Positions 28,901 through 36,856 of a stretch of DNA of 64,000 nucleotides are shown in pieces (the stretch's first letter is position 1; each line of letters begins with the position of its first letter). A program made the position numbers and the translations under genes. Location: positions 372,001 through 436,000 of the forward strand of contig OZ244980.1 of assembly GCA_965223035.1 (NCBI GenBank). Reading direction: 5' to 3'. The notes beneath the pieces were generated by a model. It was given only the letters and a program-made list of their open reading frames with translations, was not told the DNA's origin and did no database searches. This stretch comes from CAMDPA01 sp965223035. GTDB lineage: Bacteria; Pseudomonadota; Alphaproteobacteria; Rhizobiales; Hyphomicrobiaceae.

Positions 28901-29147
28901 GCAAAGTCGGCACATCATATCGACGACCCTCACCACCTTTGGCGGCTTTCTCCCTCTGATCCTCGCTGGCGGTGGCTTTTGGCCTCCCTTCGCGATGTCG
29001 ATTGCCGGCGGCGTCTTGTTGTCGACGATCGTGTCCTTCTACTTTGTGCCGCCAGCATTTGCGTTGCTCGCACGCAGCGGTCGGCTGCCGAACCCGCAAC
29101 AGCGCGCACCGATACGCTGCGGTGTCCTGAACCAAGAGTTCGCTTGA
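25989..29147 (+). CDS. RND-family multidrug efflux transporter
   Basis: A 1053-residue inner-membrane pump. The first helix and RQEDPTITNLFATIITPYPGADPARVEALVTEKIE match the AcrB/HAE-1 opening. The TM4 proton-relay segment GLLVDAAIVMTDEI is present, and the second half repeats the fold (VIGSIGVSINAAIIIMTAL). The start is the ATG at 25989, 5 bases after the adaptor stop; the frame runs open further upstream inside the adaptor gene. It exports drugs or toxic organics by proton antiport. The usual TM4 double-Asp is reduced to one Asp in DAAIVM, as in the more divergent RND branch. Confidence 0.93.
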   Translation: MSTLFYRDKRVFALAILMMVAAGASALTTIARQEDPTITNLFATIITPYPGADPARVEALVTEKIEQRLKEIPEIDEITSVSRLGISVIQVELSQFISKTRIEQTWSEIRDALDDAARKFPVGVPKPAFDDDRTGAFSSISALMARPGVEPNAAILRRTAEDLRDRLRTVAGTKLVENYGAREEEITVTFDPAKLASVGLTAADVARSISRADAKVRSGLVRGKTVDMLIEVAGEIKALDRLRAIPVLAGADGRIVRVGDIATVTRGLKQPAASLALVDGFPAVLVAARMEDDLQIDVWAGNIKRVLDQFESEMPAGLTLRRLFDQSAYTSQRLNSVLQNMAVGIAIVIGVLLLTLGWRAAVVVALVIPMAAIISVAGLKALGVPIQQMSVTGMIVALGLLVDAAIVMTDEIRKRLVSGSSRLAAVDQAVRRLIGPLIASTLTTVLAFLPMVLLPGPAGDFVGSIAIAVITMLVVSLTLAVTVTPALAGWLLPEPPARPSRAPARLPLSSGLARAFTASLSLSLRHPKLAILGALVLPAIGFGAFPTLKPQFFPGVDRNQFYLQVKLADGAAIAETKRVVRRIDRQLRRTAEIESVSWVVGESAPAFYYNMMADQDGVPSFAEALVTTSSPQATEALLDPLQRQLNAAVPDARVIVRGLVQGPPVKAPVEIRIVGHGLETLRALGARIRLLMLEVPGITIARSQLRAGGPKVRLQVSEEKARLTGLELADVAQQLEALLEGATGGSIIEGSEELIIRTRVAADARRSVDHVSGLDLARPRAGPQLVAGAALAPYPGIPLGALGEVELVPAETAIHRRNGERINTVQAFVQRGTLPEQVLRQVQQKMAESGLVLPAGYRIEVGGDSDARDEVIHNLMGAMGSIVALTIATIVLTFGSFRLSLVAAMVTVLSMGLSLLALALFQYPFGIQAVIGVIGSIGVSINAAIIIMTALQADGGALRGDIGRIAAVVLAQSRHIISTTLTTFGGFLPLILAGGGFWPPFAMSIAGGVLLSTIVSFYFVPPAFALLARSGRLPNPQQRAPIRCGVLNQEFA

Positions 29148-29199
29148 TGTCTCAGCCTGCACCGTACCAACGGTTGGTTCACGAAGGACACTTGCAAAT

Positions 29200-29230
29200 T
29201 TGCTCTACACTTTAAGGCGCGATGATCTAG
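29200..29230. repeat. Remnant of the two-hairpin repeat (copy H)
   Basis: The sequence TTTGCTCTACACTTTAAGGCGCGATGATCTA matches the end of hairpin 1 plus the central linker joined straight to the right end (AAGGCGCGATGATCTA) of the full element. It is an internal-deletion product, 53 bases after the RND stop codon. The rest of the 29148-29494 gap shows no gene. Confidence 0.75.
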
Positions 29231-29494
29231 TCAAGTTTTCGGATCGGGCGTTCGTTGCGGAGCAAGCCGCGCATATCGAACGAACGCTTGAATGACCTCA
29301 CCAGGGATGAGCGAACCGTCCATCAACGGGCCGTCGGCCCTGGCCGGTCTTGCGGCTTGGTTGACGGTCCTTATCCCGGCATTCTTGCGCTCACGCTCAC
29401 GCATCAGGCTGTCGTCGGACTTGTGCTGTGATCTGCGGCGGGTAATGTCGTCGGGGCCACGATGCGCCGCCGAACAGCTGCAACAAGGAACGCC

Positions 29495-30268
29495 ATGTCA
29501 GTCCGATCCGAGGCCATCACCGTGAGCGGGGTTAGGCTGGTCTTGCACCGAACCGGTGATGGCCCGCCTGTGTTGTGGTTGCACGGCACGGACGGATTGG
29601 CCGAATGGCCGCAGATCATCGATCGGCTGGCGGCAACCCACGAGGTGATCGCTCCTGACCTACCAGGCTTTGGGGAAAGTGAAGCGCCGGGGTGGATCGA
29701 CGATGTGTCCGATCTTGCCTATCTCCACTTGGATCTGATTGCGAAGTTGGGCCTGGGTCAGCTCCCGATCGTCGGCCATTCGCTCGGCGGTTGGGTGGCG
29801 CTGGAGATGGCGGTGCGTTGTACGCGGCGGTTGGCCAGGCTGGTTCTGATTGCGCCGGCCGGGATTCACGTCAAGGGCGTGCGCAAGGCAGACATCTTCA
29901 TGATCGACCCGGCCGAGCAGGCGCATTTGGCCTACGCCGATCAGGGTTTTGCAGCGGCCGCAGCCCAGCGCGCAGAACTTGCGATGAACCAAGATATGGC
30001 GATCGCCAATCGGGTGGCCTCTGCGCGCTACGGCTGGAACCCTAGGTTCCACAATCCTCGCCTGGGGCGTTGGCTGCATCGGGTGGATGTCCCGACGCTG
30101 ATCATATGGGGCGGTGAAGATCGGGTGTTTGATCCAGCCCACGCTCCGGCTATGAAGCAGTTGATCCCTGGCGCACAGCTGGCGGTGATCGCGGGCGCCG
30201 GTCACCTGCCCCATATCGAACGACCGGATCAGACCTTTGCGGCCATGACGGCCTTTGGATTGGGCTGA
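29495..30268 (+). CDS. Alpha/beta hydrolase, meta-cleavage-hydrolase-like
   Basis: A hydrolase of 257 residues from the ATG at 29495, which has AAGGAA 5 bases upstream; the frame is open to 29462. Triad positions are visible: nucleophile elbow GHSLGGWVALE, acid in WGGEDRVFDPAHA and base in GAGHLPHIERP, with the oxyanion-hole region WLHGTDG. The pattern is that of CarC/DmpD/BphD-like hydrolases that cleave ring-fission products, but esterases share it. It is followed 80 bases later by an Ldh-family oxidoreductase on the same strand. Confidence 0.82.
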   Translation: MSVRSEAITVSGVRLVLHRTGDGPPVLWLHGTDGLAEWPQIIDRLAATHEVIAPDLPGFGESEAPGWIDDVSDLAYLHLDLIAKLGLGQLPIVGHSLGGWVALEMAVRCTRRLARLVLIAPAGIHVKGVRKADIFMIDPAEQAHLAYADQGFAAAAAQRAELAMNQDMAIANRVASARYGWNPRFHNPRLGRWLHRVDVPTLIIWGGEDRVFDPAHAPAMKQLIPGAQLAVIAGAGHLPHIERPDQTFAAMTAFGLG

Positions 30269-30348
30269 GTTGGACCGCATGGCCAGCTTGGCCGGGCGCG
30301 AATCTCCGTTTCCCCGCACCACTGCAGATATTCCAAGAGCTACGATCA

Positions 30349-31455
30349 ATGAGCGATACGGCAGCACGGCACGCACCTGGGCAGGCTCCGCAAACGCTGA
30401 GGTTCAGCGCGCGACACATGCGTCGGTTCGTGACGGATATCTTGATTGCCGGCGGTTGGCGTGAAACCGATGGTCAGATGGCGGCGGATAACCTGATCGG
30501 GGCTGACCAATCCGGGCATGCCTCACACGGTATCGGACTGTTGCCTGGCTACATCGAGGCCATCCAGGCCGGGCGGCTGTCGCCAACCACGCGGGCAAAG
30601 GTTGTCAAGGCGGAAGGACCGTTCGTCGTGATCGATGCGGCCCAAAGTTTGGGACAGGTGGCGGCGGTCGACGCCACCCGACGCGGCATCGAAACGTCTG
30701 AAACGCATGGCGTGGCGATCGTCAATTTGATCGACGCCCATCATATCGGCAGGGTTGGCCACTACGGTGAGATGGTGGCTGCGGCTGGGATGATCGGTCT
30801 GTTTTGGGTCAACGTTCATGGCCGGCGGCCGATGGTCGTGCCGTACGGCGCCCGCGAGCCGCGGTTTTCAACCAACCCTCACTGCGTGGCGATACCGCGC
30901 CCGGGAGGCGAGCCATTCCTATTGGACTTTGCGACATCGGAGCTGGCGGTCAACAAGGCGCGGGTGGCTTGGGTGCAGGGCAAAAAGCTGCGGCCCGGCA
31001 TGGTGGTCGACGATCAGGGGCGGCCGACGGACGACCCTGGCGTGCTGTTTGCGGACCCACGCGGATCGATCGCCCCATTCGGGCTGCATAAGGGGTCGGG
31101 CTTGGCCATTGCCTGTGAAATCTTGGCGGCGCTGGCCGGCGGTCCGATCGCCGCGGACGGCGAGGAGCGCGGCGCGATTTGCAACAACATGATGGCGATC
31201 ATCATCGATCCGGCGCGTTTGTCGAGCGCAGGGCACAGCCTGGCGCAAACGATGGAGCGCATGGTGACTTGGGTCAAACAGGCCGCAGCTGCCGACGGCG
31301 TCGATGGCGTGCTCACGCCCGGAGAACCGGAGTACGCTGAGCGCAGACGGCTGGGCGACGAGATCGAGATCGATCAGATCACGTGGGAACGGATCACAAC
31401 AGCGGCGCTTGAAATGGGCCTGGCCGGGAACGCGCTGCCGCAGCCGCTGGGTTAG
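30349..31455 (+). CDS. Ldh-family (malate/L-lactate/ureidoglycolate-type) dehydrogenase
   Basis: A 368-residue NAD(P)-dependent dehydrogenase of the type-2 malate/lactate dehydrogenase family, which is unrelated to the Rossmann LDHs. Motifs include ADQSGHASHGIGLLPGYI, the catalytic-His region HHIGRVGHYGEMVA and the cofactor region PFLLDFATSELAVNKAR, then LHKGSGLAIACEILA. Members oxidise 2-hydroxy acids in the cytoplasm. It probably forms a two-gene unit with the preceding hydrolase. Substrate unknown. Confidence 0.88.
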   Translation: MSDTAARHAPGQAPQTLRFSARHMRRFVTDILIAGGWRETDGQMAADNLIGADQSGHASHGIGLLPGYIEAIQAGRLSPTTRAKVVKAEGPFVVIDAAQSLGQVAAVDATRRGIETSETHGVAIVNLIDAHHIGRVGHYGEMVAAAGMIGLFWVNVHGRRPMVVPYGAREPRFSTNPHCVAIPRPGGEPFLLDFATSELAVNKARVAWVQGKKLRPGMVVDDQGRPTDDPGVLFADPRGSIAPFGLHKGSGLAIACEILAALAGGPIAADGEERGAICNNMMAIIIDPARLSSAGHSLAQTMERMVTWVKQAAAADGVDGVLTPGEPEYAERRRLGDEIEIDQITWERITTAALEMGLAGNALPQPLG

Positions 31456-31483
31456 CTGCAAGCTGTGACCAGATTATCGTGCG

Positions 31484-31615
31484 TCAAGCCGCAATCCAGA
31501 CGGCGGCCAACCCGCGGCGCGCTGCTTCTGCCTGGTTCAGTCCCTGTTCCACCACGGCACGCACCATCGCCTCTCGACCTTTCGGTGTCAGACGGGCATT
31601 GTTATGGACGTCCAT
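31484..31615 (-). pseudogene. N-terminal fragment of an IS481-type transposase
   Basis: An ATG at 31615, preceded by a strong GAGGAGGA, opens a 43-codon frame beginning MDVHNNARLTPKGREAMVRA. This is the typical start of IS481-family transposases (MxVHxNARLTPxGR, then an HTH). The frame stops at 31484 after the sequence loses resemblance to the family, and no DDE domain follows. It is a decayed remnant, 87 bases from the IS630 insertion. Confidence 0.7.
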
Positions 31616-31716
31616 TCGGTCCTCCTCAGTCTCGCTGCTGTCTTGCGACATCAGCTTATCTCGTCCGGCCCGAATGGACGGCCTCTTGAAAAGTTCGCAT
31701 CTAGAGCATGATCACT

Positions 31717-32313
31717 TTAGATGGAAGCATAACCTGAGTTTGCGAAGTAGTTTGCGAGCTCGTCGCGGGTGAATTGGCTCAGCAAATCGCCGATCCGGTG
31801 CCAAAGGTCGTCGACTGTGCGTTCGCGCGCCTTGCGGATCAGATGCTTGAGCTTTGAAAAAACTTGCTCGATCGGATTGAGATCCGGCGAGTAAGGCGGC
31901 AGGAACAGGCGATGAGCACGTGCATTCTTGATGGCGCGGCGGACGGCCTTGCCTTTGTGCGAGCCGAGATTGTCCATGATGACGATGTCGCCAGGTGATA
32001 GCGTCGGCACCAGGAACTGCTCGACATAGGCCAGGAAACTGATGCCGTTGATCGGACCATCGAGCACGCAGGGTGCATCGATCCTGTCGATCCGCAGAGC
32101 AGCAAGGAATGTCAGTGTGCGCCAGCGTCCGTGAGGGACCTTGTCGATCAGGCGTTGGCCGCGCGGCGCCCAGCCTCTGAGCGGCGCCATGTTCGTTTTC
32201 GTCCAGGTCTCGTCAAGGAAAACCAGCCGGTGCGGGTCGATGTGCGCTTGATATTTGATCCAGCGTGCCCGTCGACGTGCGACGTCAGGCCGGTCTCGTT
32301 CGGCTGCGACCAC
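31717..32313 (-). CDS. IS630 transposase, C-terminal DDE part (ORF B)
   Basis: The catalytic half of the transposase. DDE residues are visible: LVFLDETWTKTNM, then VIMDNLGSHKGKAV, then YSPDLNPIEQVFSKLKHL. The family usually continues from HKK-T-VVAAERDRPDVARRR in one reading, which here needs a shift of one base at an A8 run (T8 at 32316-32323 on the plus strand) because ORF A runs into a stop. A GTG at 32313 is the only local start and is probably not used. The product may arise by slippage, or the gene may be inactivated by one extra A. Confidence 0.85.
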   Translation of the reverse strand: MVAAERDRPDVARRRARWIKYQAHIDPHRLVFLDETWTKTNMAPLRGWAPRGQRLIDKVPHGRWRTLTFLAALRIDRIDAPCVLDGPINGISFLAYVEQFLVPTLSPGDIVIMDNLGSHKGKAVRRAIKNARAHRLFLPPYSPDLNPIEQVFSKLKHLIRKARERTVDDLWHRIGDLLSQFTRDELANYFANSGYASI

Positions 32314-32659
32314 GGTTTTTTTTATGGCTCAAGCCTTCGCGATGGACGAAATTCCAGACCGCACCATAGCTCACGATGATGCCGCGTTCGGCAAGTTCAG
32401 ATTGCAGGCCACGCAGAGAAACATCTGTCTCAGCGTTGATGCGATCGAGCAACCAATCGCGTTCAGCTGCCAGCGCGAATGGACGGTGCCCGCCCATCCG
32501 CCGCGCAGAAACGCTGCCCGTCGCACGGAAGCGTTGCGACCACTTGACAACCGCTGAAACGCTGACACCGAAGCGATCGGCCACGGCGCGGCAGCTCAAC
32601 CCTGAATTCAAGGCATCAATCACACGTTCGCGCAGATCATCGGAATAAGGTCGTGCCAT
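32285..32659 (-). CDS. IS630 transposase, N-terminal HTH part (ORF A)
   Basis: The DNA-binding half: MARPYSDDLRERVIDALNSG, then RAVADRFGVSVSAVVKWSQR (first HTH) and a second winged-helix segment to FVHREGLSHKK. The ATG at 32659 is the family start; the frame is open to 32698. It passes through the A8 run and then ends out of frame in NRGRSRTRPA. It overlaps ORF B by 29 bases, so frameshifting could fuse the two parts. Confidence 0.85.
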   Translation of the reverse strand: MARPYSDDLRERVIDALNSGLSCRAVADRFGVSVSAVVKWSQRFRATGSVSARRMGGHRPFALAAERDWLLDRINAETDVSLRGLQSELAERGIIVSYGAVWNFVHREGLSHKKNRGRSRTRPA

Positions 32660-32753
32660 GCATGCCGGCCTCCACCTCCGGCATGCAGTGTGAATCATAT
32701 TCGCACGCCCTTGGGAATCCCCCGCGAAGATTCCAACAAGAATGATAATGCTC

Positions 32754-32905
32754 TAGATCATCGCGCCTTAAATCGGAACCGCAACGCCGATTCCAATTGC
32801 GCCGGTTCCGATTTAAGGCGCAAAGATGATCGCTCTTAAAGTGTAGAGCAACTTTCTGCCTTTAATCGGGATCGTTCCGATTCCGATTTAAGGCAGGTTG
32901 CTCTA
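32754..32905 (-). repeat. Two-hairpin TA-bounded repeat, copy C (long form)
   Basis: A 152-bp copy in the same orientation as A and B, sharing its first TA with the last TA of the IS630 element. It ends 26 bases from the stop codon of the DUF4175 gene. Paired differences from copy A occur in the inner arm (CAACGCCGATTCCAATTG). Confidence 0.93.
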
Positions 32906-32931
32906 GACCCTCGTTGGGCCGACGTCCGCCG

Positions 32932-35463
32932 TTAAAACCGGCGCAGCAGACGCTCGATGTAGTCCAGCTCCAAGATCGGCCGGTTTTGCTCGCCCATGCG
33001 GCGACGCAGCTCTTCAAGGATCTCACGCGCCCGCTGAATGTCGATTTCCTCGGGCACCTTGACGGTGGTGCCGAGATCCGGTCCTTCCGATCGTTGCGGC
33101 CTGCCGAGCGGATCTCGGGGCACGTCGCCCGCTGGGCCGCGGCCAAAGCGTCGACCCATGCGTCGCATCATCTGCTCGGCCATCTGACGAGCCCCTTGAC
33201 GCAGTTGCTCCAAGGCCCGTCCCTGCTCGCGGGTCGCCGTCTCCAGGTCACCGCGCTCCAGGGCACGGCGCGCGTTGTCCATCGCCTCGCCGGCACGGCC
33301 AAATTGCGGTGGCGCTTGCTGTCCAAAGCGATTGAGGCCGCGGCGCAGGCGATCAAGTCGTTCGCGCAGATCGCCCTGGCGACGGCCCAGTTGGCCGGGC
33401 GTCTGACCCTGGCCTTGGCCCTCTTGTTCGCCATTTTGACCGCGCTGCGAGCGGAAGGTGTCGTCCATCAGCCGTTGCTCGCGGCGAATGATGTCGCCCA
33501 TTTGGTCCAGCATCTGCATCATCTGCTGGCCCTGGCGGCGACCCATTTGGCCCATCTGACCCATCTGCAGCCGATCCAACAGATCGCGCAGCTGATTCAG
33601 CATATCCTGCGCCATCTGACGTGATCCTTGGCGCATCATGTTCTCAAGCTGATCGAGCATGCGCTGGAGATCTTGTTGGCTCATCATCTGGTTGGGATTG
33701 AGCAGATCCCGGTCCATCTGCGGCATGCGCTGCGCTTGCCGCGCCAGCTCGCGCAGATAATCGTTCAGCGCCTGCCGCAATTGCTGCATTAACTCGCGCA
33801 GCTCCTGGTCGGAGGCGCCGTTCTGCAACGCTCGCGCCAGCTGATCCTGGAGCTCGCGTAGCCGACGTTCGGCATCGCTCAGATTGCGGCCGTACTCGAT
33901 CCGTAGCGCAATGTGCCACAGCTGCTCGCGCACGCTTTGCAAGCCGGCGTAGGAGGTATTGCGCAGCAGCCGATGGCGTGCGGACCGCAATCCCAAGTAG
34001 ACGCCGGAGTCATTGATGAAGCCGGCCGGCTTGTGGGTGAGAGCGTCGATCGCCGCGATCACCTGAACCCGATACCGCGAGTCGGCAGCCAGCAGCCGTC
34101 GCTGTTCAACCACCGCCCGCGCAAGCGGTCGAACAAATCTGCGCTCGGGCACTGTCATCTCGATGACCTGGCTGGTTCCGACGTTGCCAGCATGGTCCCT
34201 CACGACCAGCCTATAGCGCGCGCGCATACCGGACCAGGGGTGCGTCGCCATTTCGTGCAGGCTCCATACCTCCTTGTCCTTGGCGCGGCGTGGCGGTTGC
34301 CTCAGCTGCAAGATCGGCGGGCGCTCATAGGGCAGACGCGCGCCTTTGAGCACGTTCTCCTCGCGGGCCCAGGCGGTCCTGGGGTCGCCCTGGTCCGGCG
34401 GCAACCGCTCGAGTTGAACGTCCGCGCTGGCAATCCCGTAGTCATCCTCCATCGTGTAGTAGGATTTCATCGAGCCGCGGCGCGAGATCTGCGGCGCGCG
34501 CGTCAGCGCGATCCTCGGCGGCTGATCAGGTATGACAACGAACGACCACTTGGCAAGCGTGCTACCTGCGCCCATCGCTCGGATCAGCGCCGAGCGCTTG
34601 AGCGTGTACCGGATTTCCGACGCGTCGGCCTTATCGTGCTCCTCGGACGGCTCCTGGCGGGTGATCTCTCCATCTGAACCGGTGATTTCGAACACCAAGC
34701 GCACCGCGTTGTTACCGCTTGAGCGTGCGATCAGAATGCTGTTTTCCGGCACCTCGATCGGCTCGCCTTCCGCGCCCGCCAGCATCAGTCCACCACGGGC
34801 GCCGTCGACCAGCAACAGCGGCGGCTTTGAGGTATACGCCGGCGGCGTGACCCAGGCGTCGAGCCGCGCCTGCGCCGCGGTGATCGCCGGCCCGAACCGG
34901 AACGCGGCCAACACGCGGTCGCGTGCGCTATCTCCGACCAGCACCAACAGCGCAACCACGCCGAGCAGCACCAAGGCCCGAAAGGCAAATGGATCGCGGC
35001 GATCGGTGCGCGGTGTGGGCCGGCCGACGCGAAGGCGTTGAATGGTCTCCGACAGGTGTTTGCGATGCGCCTGCCACACGGCGCGGGTACCGGCATCGTC
35101 GCTGTTGAGCGTCAGCGTATCCTCATAGGTGCTCGCAGGTCGGTGCGGCTGACCTGACCTGAGCTCTAAGCGGCGCAGCGCAGCCTCGCGCGTGGGCCAT
35201 GGCACAAAGCCGATGGTGATCAGGGCCGCTACGAACAACAGCGCAAATCCGCCGAGCACGAGCTTGTGGGTCAGCGAATCGAGTACGCCCCACAGGCCAG
35301 CCAGCGAGGCCGCGAGAAAGATAGCGGCGATGCCGACGACCAGCCAAAGCCGCGGCCAGATCCGCTCGACGAACATCGCCAACCGGCTCCAGCGGACCTT
35401 GCGCTCAAGAGCCCGCGCGCTCGACCCATCGGTTTCGACCCGTAGTTGAGGAGAGTCGCTCAT
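32932..35463 (-). CDS. DUF4175 (TIGR02302) membrane protein
   Basis: An 843-residue protein typical of alphaproteobacteria. Helices lie at about 38-90 and 167-182. A long periplasmic beta-rich part follows (residues about 200-470), then a Gln/Met/Arg-rich helical tail (about 530-800) with MGQMGQMGRRQGQQMMQM and GQNGEQEGQGQGQTPGQ low-complexity segments. The closing block EIDIQRAREILEELRRRMGEQNRPILELDYIERLLRRF is the conserved family end. Function is unknown. It stands alone, with repeat copy C just downstream. Confidence 0.92.
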   Translation of the reverse strand: MSDSPQLRVETDGSSARALERKVRWSRLAMFVERIWPRLWLVVGIAAIFLAASLAGLWGVLDSLTHKLVLGGFALLFVAALITIGFVPWPTREAALRRLELRSGQPHRPASTYEDTLTLNSDDAGTRAVWQAHRKHLSETIQRLRVGRPTPRTDRRDPFAFRALVLLGVVALLVLVGDSARDRVLAAFRFGPAITAAQARLDAWVTPPAYTSKPPLLLVDGARGGLMLAGAEGEPIEVPENSILIARSSGNNAVRLVFEITGSDGEITRQEPSEEHDKADASEIRYTLKRSALIRAMGAGSTLAKWSFVVIPDQPPRIALTRAPQISRRGSMKSYYTMEDDYGIASADVQLERLPPDQGDPRTAWAREENVLKGARLPYERPPILQLRQPPRRAKDKEVWSLHEMATHPWSGMRARYRLVVRDHAGNVGTSQVIEMTVPERRFVRPLARAVVEQRRLLAADSRYRVQVIAAIDALTHKPAGFINDSGVYLGLRSARHRLLRNTSYAGLQSVREQLWHIALRIEYGRNLSDAERRLRELQDQLARALQNGASDQELRELMQQLRQALNDYLRELARQAQRMPQMDRDLLNPNQMMSQQDLQRMLDQLENMMRQGSRQMAQDMLNQLRDLLDRLQMGQMGQMGRRQGQQMMQMLDQMGDIIRREQRLMDDTFRSQRGQNGEQEGQGQGQTPGQLGRRQGDLRERLDRLRRGLNRFGQQAPPQFGRAGEAMDNARRALERGDLETATREQGRALEQLRQGARQMAEQMMRRMGRRFGRGPAGDVPRDPLGRPQRSEGPDLGTTVKVPEEIDIQRAREILEELRRRMGEQNRPILELDYIERLLRRF

Positions 35464-35616
35464 GCCGTCACCTTAGCAAACTTCACACCTACATAGCATC
35501 TTTGAGGCGAAATTGGTTTCAAGAAATGTTGCGTCGCCCACGCCACCTTCCCGCACAGCGCAGCGGCCCATCTGGCGCACAAGATCGCTTGCCTGCGGCG
35601 GGATGAGGCGATAAAG

Positions 35617-35629
35617 TTAGGGTGCCTAA
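35617..35629. promoter_or_regulatory. Candidate MarR-type operator
   Basis: A perfect inverted repeat TTAGG-N3-CCTAA lies 74 bases upstream of the gentisate-type dioxygenase start. A MarR-family gene follows the dioxygenase, so this is a plausible site for it. Evidence is symmetry and position only. Confidence 0.4.
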
Positions 35630-35702
35630 GTAAAACGATCACGTGCCGTCAGCCACTCGGGGGCGTCCGTGACCGCTGGCCAGCCTTAACCGGAGGACCG
35701 CC

Positions 35703-36749
35703 ATGCAAACTACCGCTCCAACCAGCGATGCGGCCACGCGCGCCAAGTATTATGACACCATTGCGCCAAAATCGCTGGCCCCGCTCTGGGAAGTGCTCAA
35801 GGGTCTGGTGCCGCCCGAGCCCAAGAGTAAGGCGGCACCGCACGTGTGGCATTATGCGCAGGTGCGACCACTGCTGCTGGAAGCCGGCGCGCTGTTGACG
35901 GCGGAAGAAGCCGAGCGGCGCGTGTTGGTGCTTGAAAACCCTGCTCTGCAGGGCCAGTCGCGCATCACGCCGTCGCTTTACGCCGGTGTGCAATTGGTGA
36001 TGCCGGGCGAGATCGCCGTCGCGCACAAGCATACCGCGTCGGCCCTGCGGTTTGTGCTGGAATGCGAGGGTGGCTACACGTCCGTTGCCGGTGAGCGTAC
36101 CTACATGCGGCGTGGTGACTTCGTCATTACGCCCAATGACGCTTGGCACGATCACGGGCAGGAAAACGATACGCCCGTGATCTGGGTCGATGGTCTTGAT
36201 CTGCACATGATCAACTTCTTCGAGACCGGGTTCATGGAGCATCACAACGAGAAAAGTCAGACCATCACCAAACAACAAGGCTATTCGGTCTCCCGATTTG
36301 GCTCCGGCCTGACGCCGATGAACGAGGAACATCCATTCGGTATCACGTCGCCAATATTCAATTACACGTTTGAGCGCAGCCGCGCCGCATTGATGGACGT
36401 GGCGGCTCAGGGTGCGCCAGATCCGCATCGCGGTTTTGCCTTACGTTATACCAACCCGAGCGATGGCGGGTGGGCGATGCCGACCATCGCGACCTGGCTC
36501 ACGCAGCTCCCGAAAGGCTTCGAAAGCAAGGATCAGCGCGCCACCGACGGTCGAACTGTGATCGTCGTGGAAGGCGAGGTGACGGCCGAAATCGACGGTC
36601 AGACCTTTTCTATGGGCGAAAGCGACATCGCCGTCGTGCCGAGCTGGGCCTGGCATCGCTTACGGGCGGAAAAGGATGCGATCGTGTTCACCTTCTCCGA
36701 CCGCAGCGCGCAGGAGAAGCTCGGGATTTGGCGCGAGGAGCTGCGTTAG
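35703..36749 (+). CDS. Gentisate 1,2-dioxygenase-type bicupin
   Basis: A 348-residue double-cupin ring-cleavage dioxygenase. The iron-binding cupin motif is seen in HKHTASALRFVLECEG and the following DAWHDHG, with the family segments WVDGLDLHMINFFETGF and FNYTFERSRAAL. A second, degenerate cupin fills the C-terminus (VVEGEVTAEIDGQ, PSWAWHRLRAE). It would open gentisate, 1-hydroxy-2-naphthoate or salicylate between hydroxyl and carboxyl in the cytoplasm. GGAGG 7 bases upstream supports the start. A MarR gene follows; the usual maleylpyruvate isomerase and fumarylpyruvate hydrolase genes are not adjacent. Confidence 0.88.
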   Translation: MQTTAPTSDAATRAKYYDTIAPKSLAPLWEVLKGLVPPEPKSKAAPHVWHYAQVRPLLLEAGALLTAEEAERRVLVLENPALQGQSRITPSLYAGVQLVMPGEIAVAHKHTASALRFVLECEGGYTSVAGERTYMRRGDFVITPNDAWHDHGQENDTPVIWVDGLDLHMINFFETGFMEHHNEKSQTITKQQGYSVSRFGSGLTPMNEEHPFGITSPIFNYTFERSRAALMDVAAQGAPDPHRGFALRYTNPSDGGWAMPTIATWLTQLPKGFESKDQRATDGRTVIVVEGEVTAEIDGQTFSMGESDIAVVPSWAWHRLRAEKDAIVFTFSDRSAQEKLGIWREELR

Positions 36750-36856
36750 TCTTGGCCAACTCCCGCGGCAACCCGGCTGCGCTGGCTCAGGCGGCACCGC
36801 CGTCCGGCGGTGGCACCGGCGCGGCCGCTGCGATTGCGAAGGATGCAACATTGTCG

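Larger units (their letters stand above)
31702..32755 (-). mobile_element. IS630-family insertion sequence
   Basis: A 1054-bp element bounded by TA, with imperfect terminal inverted repeats: TAGAGCATGATCAC at the left and the complement of TGATAATGCTCTA at the right, 20 of 27 positions matching. It carries a DDE transposase in two overlapping frames on the minus strand. TA bounds are expected because IS630/Tc1-mariner elements duplicate TA. Its right TA (32754-32755) is shared with repeat copy C, so the two elements abut exactly. Confidence 0.9.
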
